Shown: positions 33,855 through 35,111 of the stretch, piece after piece | How the letters are laid out: each line of letters starts with the position of its first letter | Numbering within the stretch: position 1 is the stretch's first letter | Source of the DNA: Prevotellaceae bacterium | Lineage (GTDB): Bacteria; Bacteroidota; Bacteroidia; Bacteroidales; Bacteroidaceae | DNA: 35,111 nucleotides | Reading direction: 5' to 3' | NCBI GenBank assembly: GCA_031262785.1 | Contig: JAISHB010000123.1 | Coordinates: forward strand, 1 to 35,111 | Notes under the pieces: model-generated | The model's database searches: none | What the model saw: the letters and a program-made list of their open reading frames with translations, nothing else | What the model was told of the DNA's origin: nothing | Made by a program: the position numbers and the translations under genes

Positions 33855-34469
33855 CTATAAAAGGCCAAAGGCATACCCCTCTTCGGCCAAGAAGTCTATG
33901 GCACGCGGAAGGGCGTATTGCAAGTTGCCCGTATCCCACGACTTCAACGAGTCGTGGAAGGTGATGATGGAGCCGTTGCGGGCGTAACGCATCACATTGG
34001 CCAACACTTGCGGGGGACGCAGCTTGTTGCTGTAGTCACGCGTCACCACATCCCACATCACAATTCGGTAGTAACGTCGGAGCACACGGTATTGCATCCA
34101 GCGCAGATGCCCGTGCGGCGGACGAAACAGGTCGGTCTGCATCAGGCGGTTGGCCTCGTGCGTATTGGCCAGATAGCTGTCTGTCCAATACTCAAAGCCC
34201 CGGATGTGATTGAAGGTGTGATTGCCGATGCGATGACCGGCCGCTACCACCTGATGGTAGATGTCGGGATGCTTGCGCACATTGTCGCCCACCATAAAGA
34301 AGGTGGCCTGTACCTGCTTTTGCGCCAGTACATCCAGCACCCACGGAGTGACCTCCGGTATCGGCCCGTCGTCGAAGGTGAGGTAGACCTTCTTCTCGTC
34401 GGGATTCATGCGCCAAACGGCCGACGGATAGAAGCGCCGGAAGAACTCGGGGGGTTGCTCGATAAACAT
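33855..34469 (-). CDS. Polysaccharide deacetylase family protein
   Basis: 204 aa: KVYLTFDDGPIPEVTPWVLDVLAQKQVQATFFMVGDNVRKHPDIYHQVVAAGHRIGNHTFNH. Confidence 0.93.
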   Translation of the reverse strand: MFIEQPPEFFRRFYPSAVWRMNPDEKKVYLTFDDGPIPEVTPWVLDVLAQKQVQATFFMVGDNVRKHPDIYHQVVAAGHRIGNHTFNHIRGFEYWTDSYLANTHEANRLMQTDLFRPPHGHLRWMQYRVLRRYYRIVMWDVVTRDYSNKLRPPQVLANVMRYARNGSIITFHDSLKSWDTGNLQYALPRAIDFLAEEGYAFGLL

Positions 34470-34482
34470 GGACTGCGCCCGC

Positions 34483-35111
34483 TTAGGGATTGAGACGTTT
34501 CAACCGCTCCACGCACAACCCATACAACTCGTTAGACTTGCTGGTGTACAAAGCAGCTTGTGCCGACTGGTGGTTGGTCATGATTTTCACAAACTCGTCG
34601 AGCCAACCCAAGTGATAGCGCATCAGTTGACTGGCCGACAGGGTGAAATGGTAGTCGTTGAGGCTTAAATACCACGTGATATACTCCACCTTGTTGTCGG
34701 CCAAAGCCTTGATGATAGCGTCGGCCTTGGCCGTTTCGCCCAGTTGATAGTACGACTCGGCCATCGAATCGGCTCCGTTCTGGGCATCATAAGGCACATT
34801 GTAGGCGGGAATCATCCGTTCGGCATAGTCCAGCACGGCCAGCGCCTGCTCTTTCTTTCCCTCGGTGATGAGTTGGGCTGCCAGCTGGGTAAAGAGCCGA
34901 CGGTGCGAGAAGCACATCCGCAGGATATTCTCGTCCAGATAGATACCCGGCTTGTCGATACCCCCGAATTTAAACTTATGCATCAGGTTGTCATACATCT
35001 TGTCGGTGTCGACCAACACGTTGCCGCGGGCATTCTCGGGGAGTTCAAACGGGGTGAAGCGGTAGGCCAGCCCCTCTTGAATGAAGTGGTTGGTCAGTCC
35101 CAAGTAGTTCT
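34483..35111 (-). CDS. DUF2723-family protein, C-terminal part (runs off window end)
   Basis: GNVLVDTDKMYDNLMHKFKFGGIDKPGIYLDENILRMCFSHRRLFTQLAAQLI... typical of the DUF2723 C-terminal region; no convincing start before the window edge. Confidence 0.75.
   Translation of the reverse strand, partial: NYLGLTNHFIQEGLAYRFTPFELPENARGNVLVDTDKMYDNLMHKFKFGGIDKPGIYLDENILRMCFSHRRLFTQLAAQLITEGKKEQALAVLDYAERMIPAYNVPYDAQNGADSMAESYYQLGETAKADAIIKALADNKVEYITWYLSLNDYHFTLSASQLMRYHLGWLDEFVKIMTNHQSAQAALYTSKSNELYGLCVERLKRLNP

Overview
The window is Bacteroidetes (Bacteroidales-like) chromosomal DNA. TAnnTTTG -7 boxes, GldE, DUF4294, DUF6261 and a T9SS sorting domain support this. It has two parts. (1) An AT-rich accessory island (about 0.3-9.1 kb) holds a membrane-anchored HTH protein on the minus strand, a small secreted protein with a YD motif and a T9SS-type tail, and a 2106-aa RHS/YD-repeat polymorphic toxin. 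Two tandem paralogous candidate immunity membrane proteins follow. The second is truncated by an in-frame TGA, and a remnant of the toxin 3' end precedes it. An intact DUF6261 tail lies on the left of the island and a degenerate DUF6261-like tail on the right. (2) A GC-richer, mostly housekeeping region follows: folB, DUF4294, rng, a 30-aa bS22/AURKAIP1-like ORF missing from the ORF track, HU, mutY, ssb, gldE, a PPTase, an HHH/outer-membrane protein, a polyprenyl synthase, a MazG-like protein, deoC, an STN-esterase-DUF3826 protein, a GH2 enzyme, rnz, a DEAD-box helicase, cvpA, a GNAT, ybeY, an SpmAB-like protein, an AlkD-like protein, a polysaccharide deacetylase and a DUF2723 tail. Non-coding features of note are an exact 41-bp-period tandem array upstream of the GH2 gene, with a likely diverged stray copy at the RHS island edge, three 11-bp-phased GCGTAC iterons upstream of the RHS operon, and a 44-bp tandem duplication upstream of the GNAT gene. 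All calls come from reading the sequence and recalled family knowledge. No database search was run.
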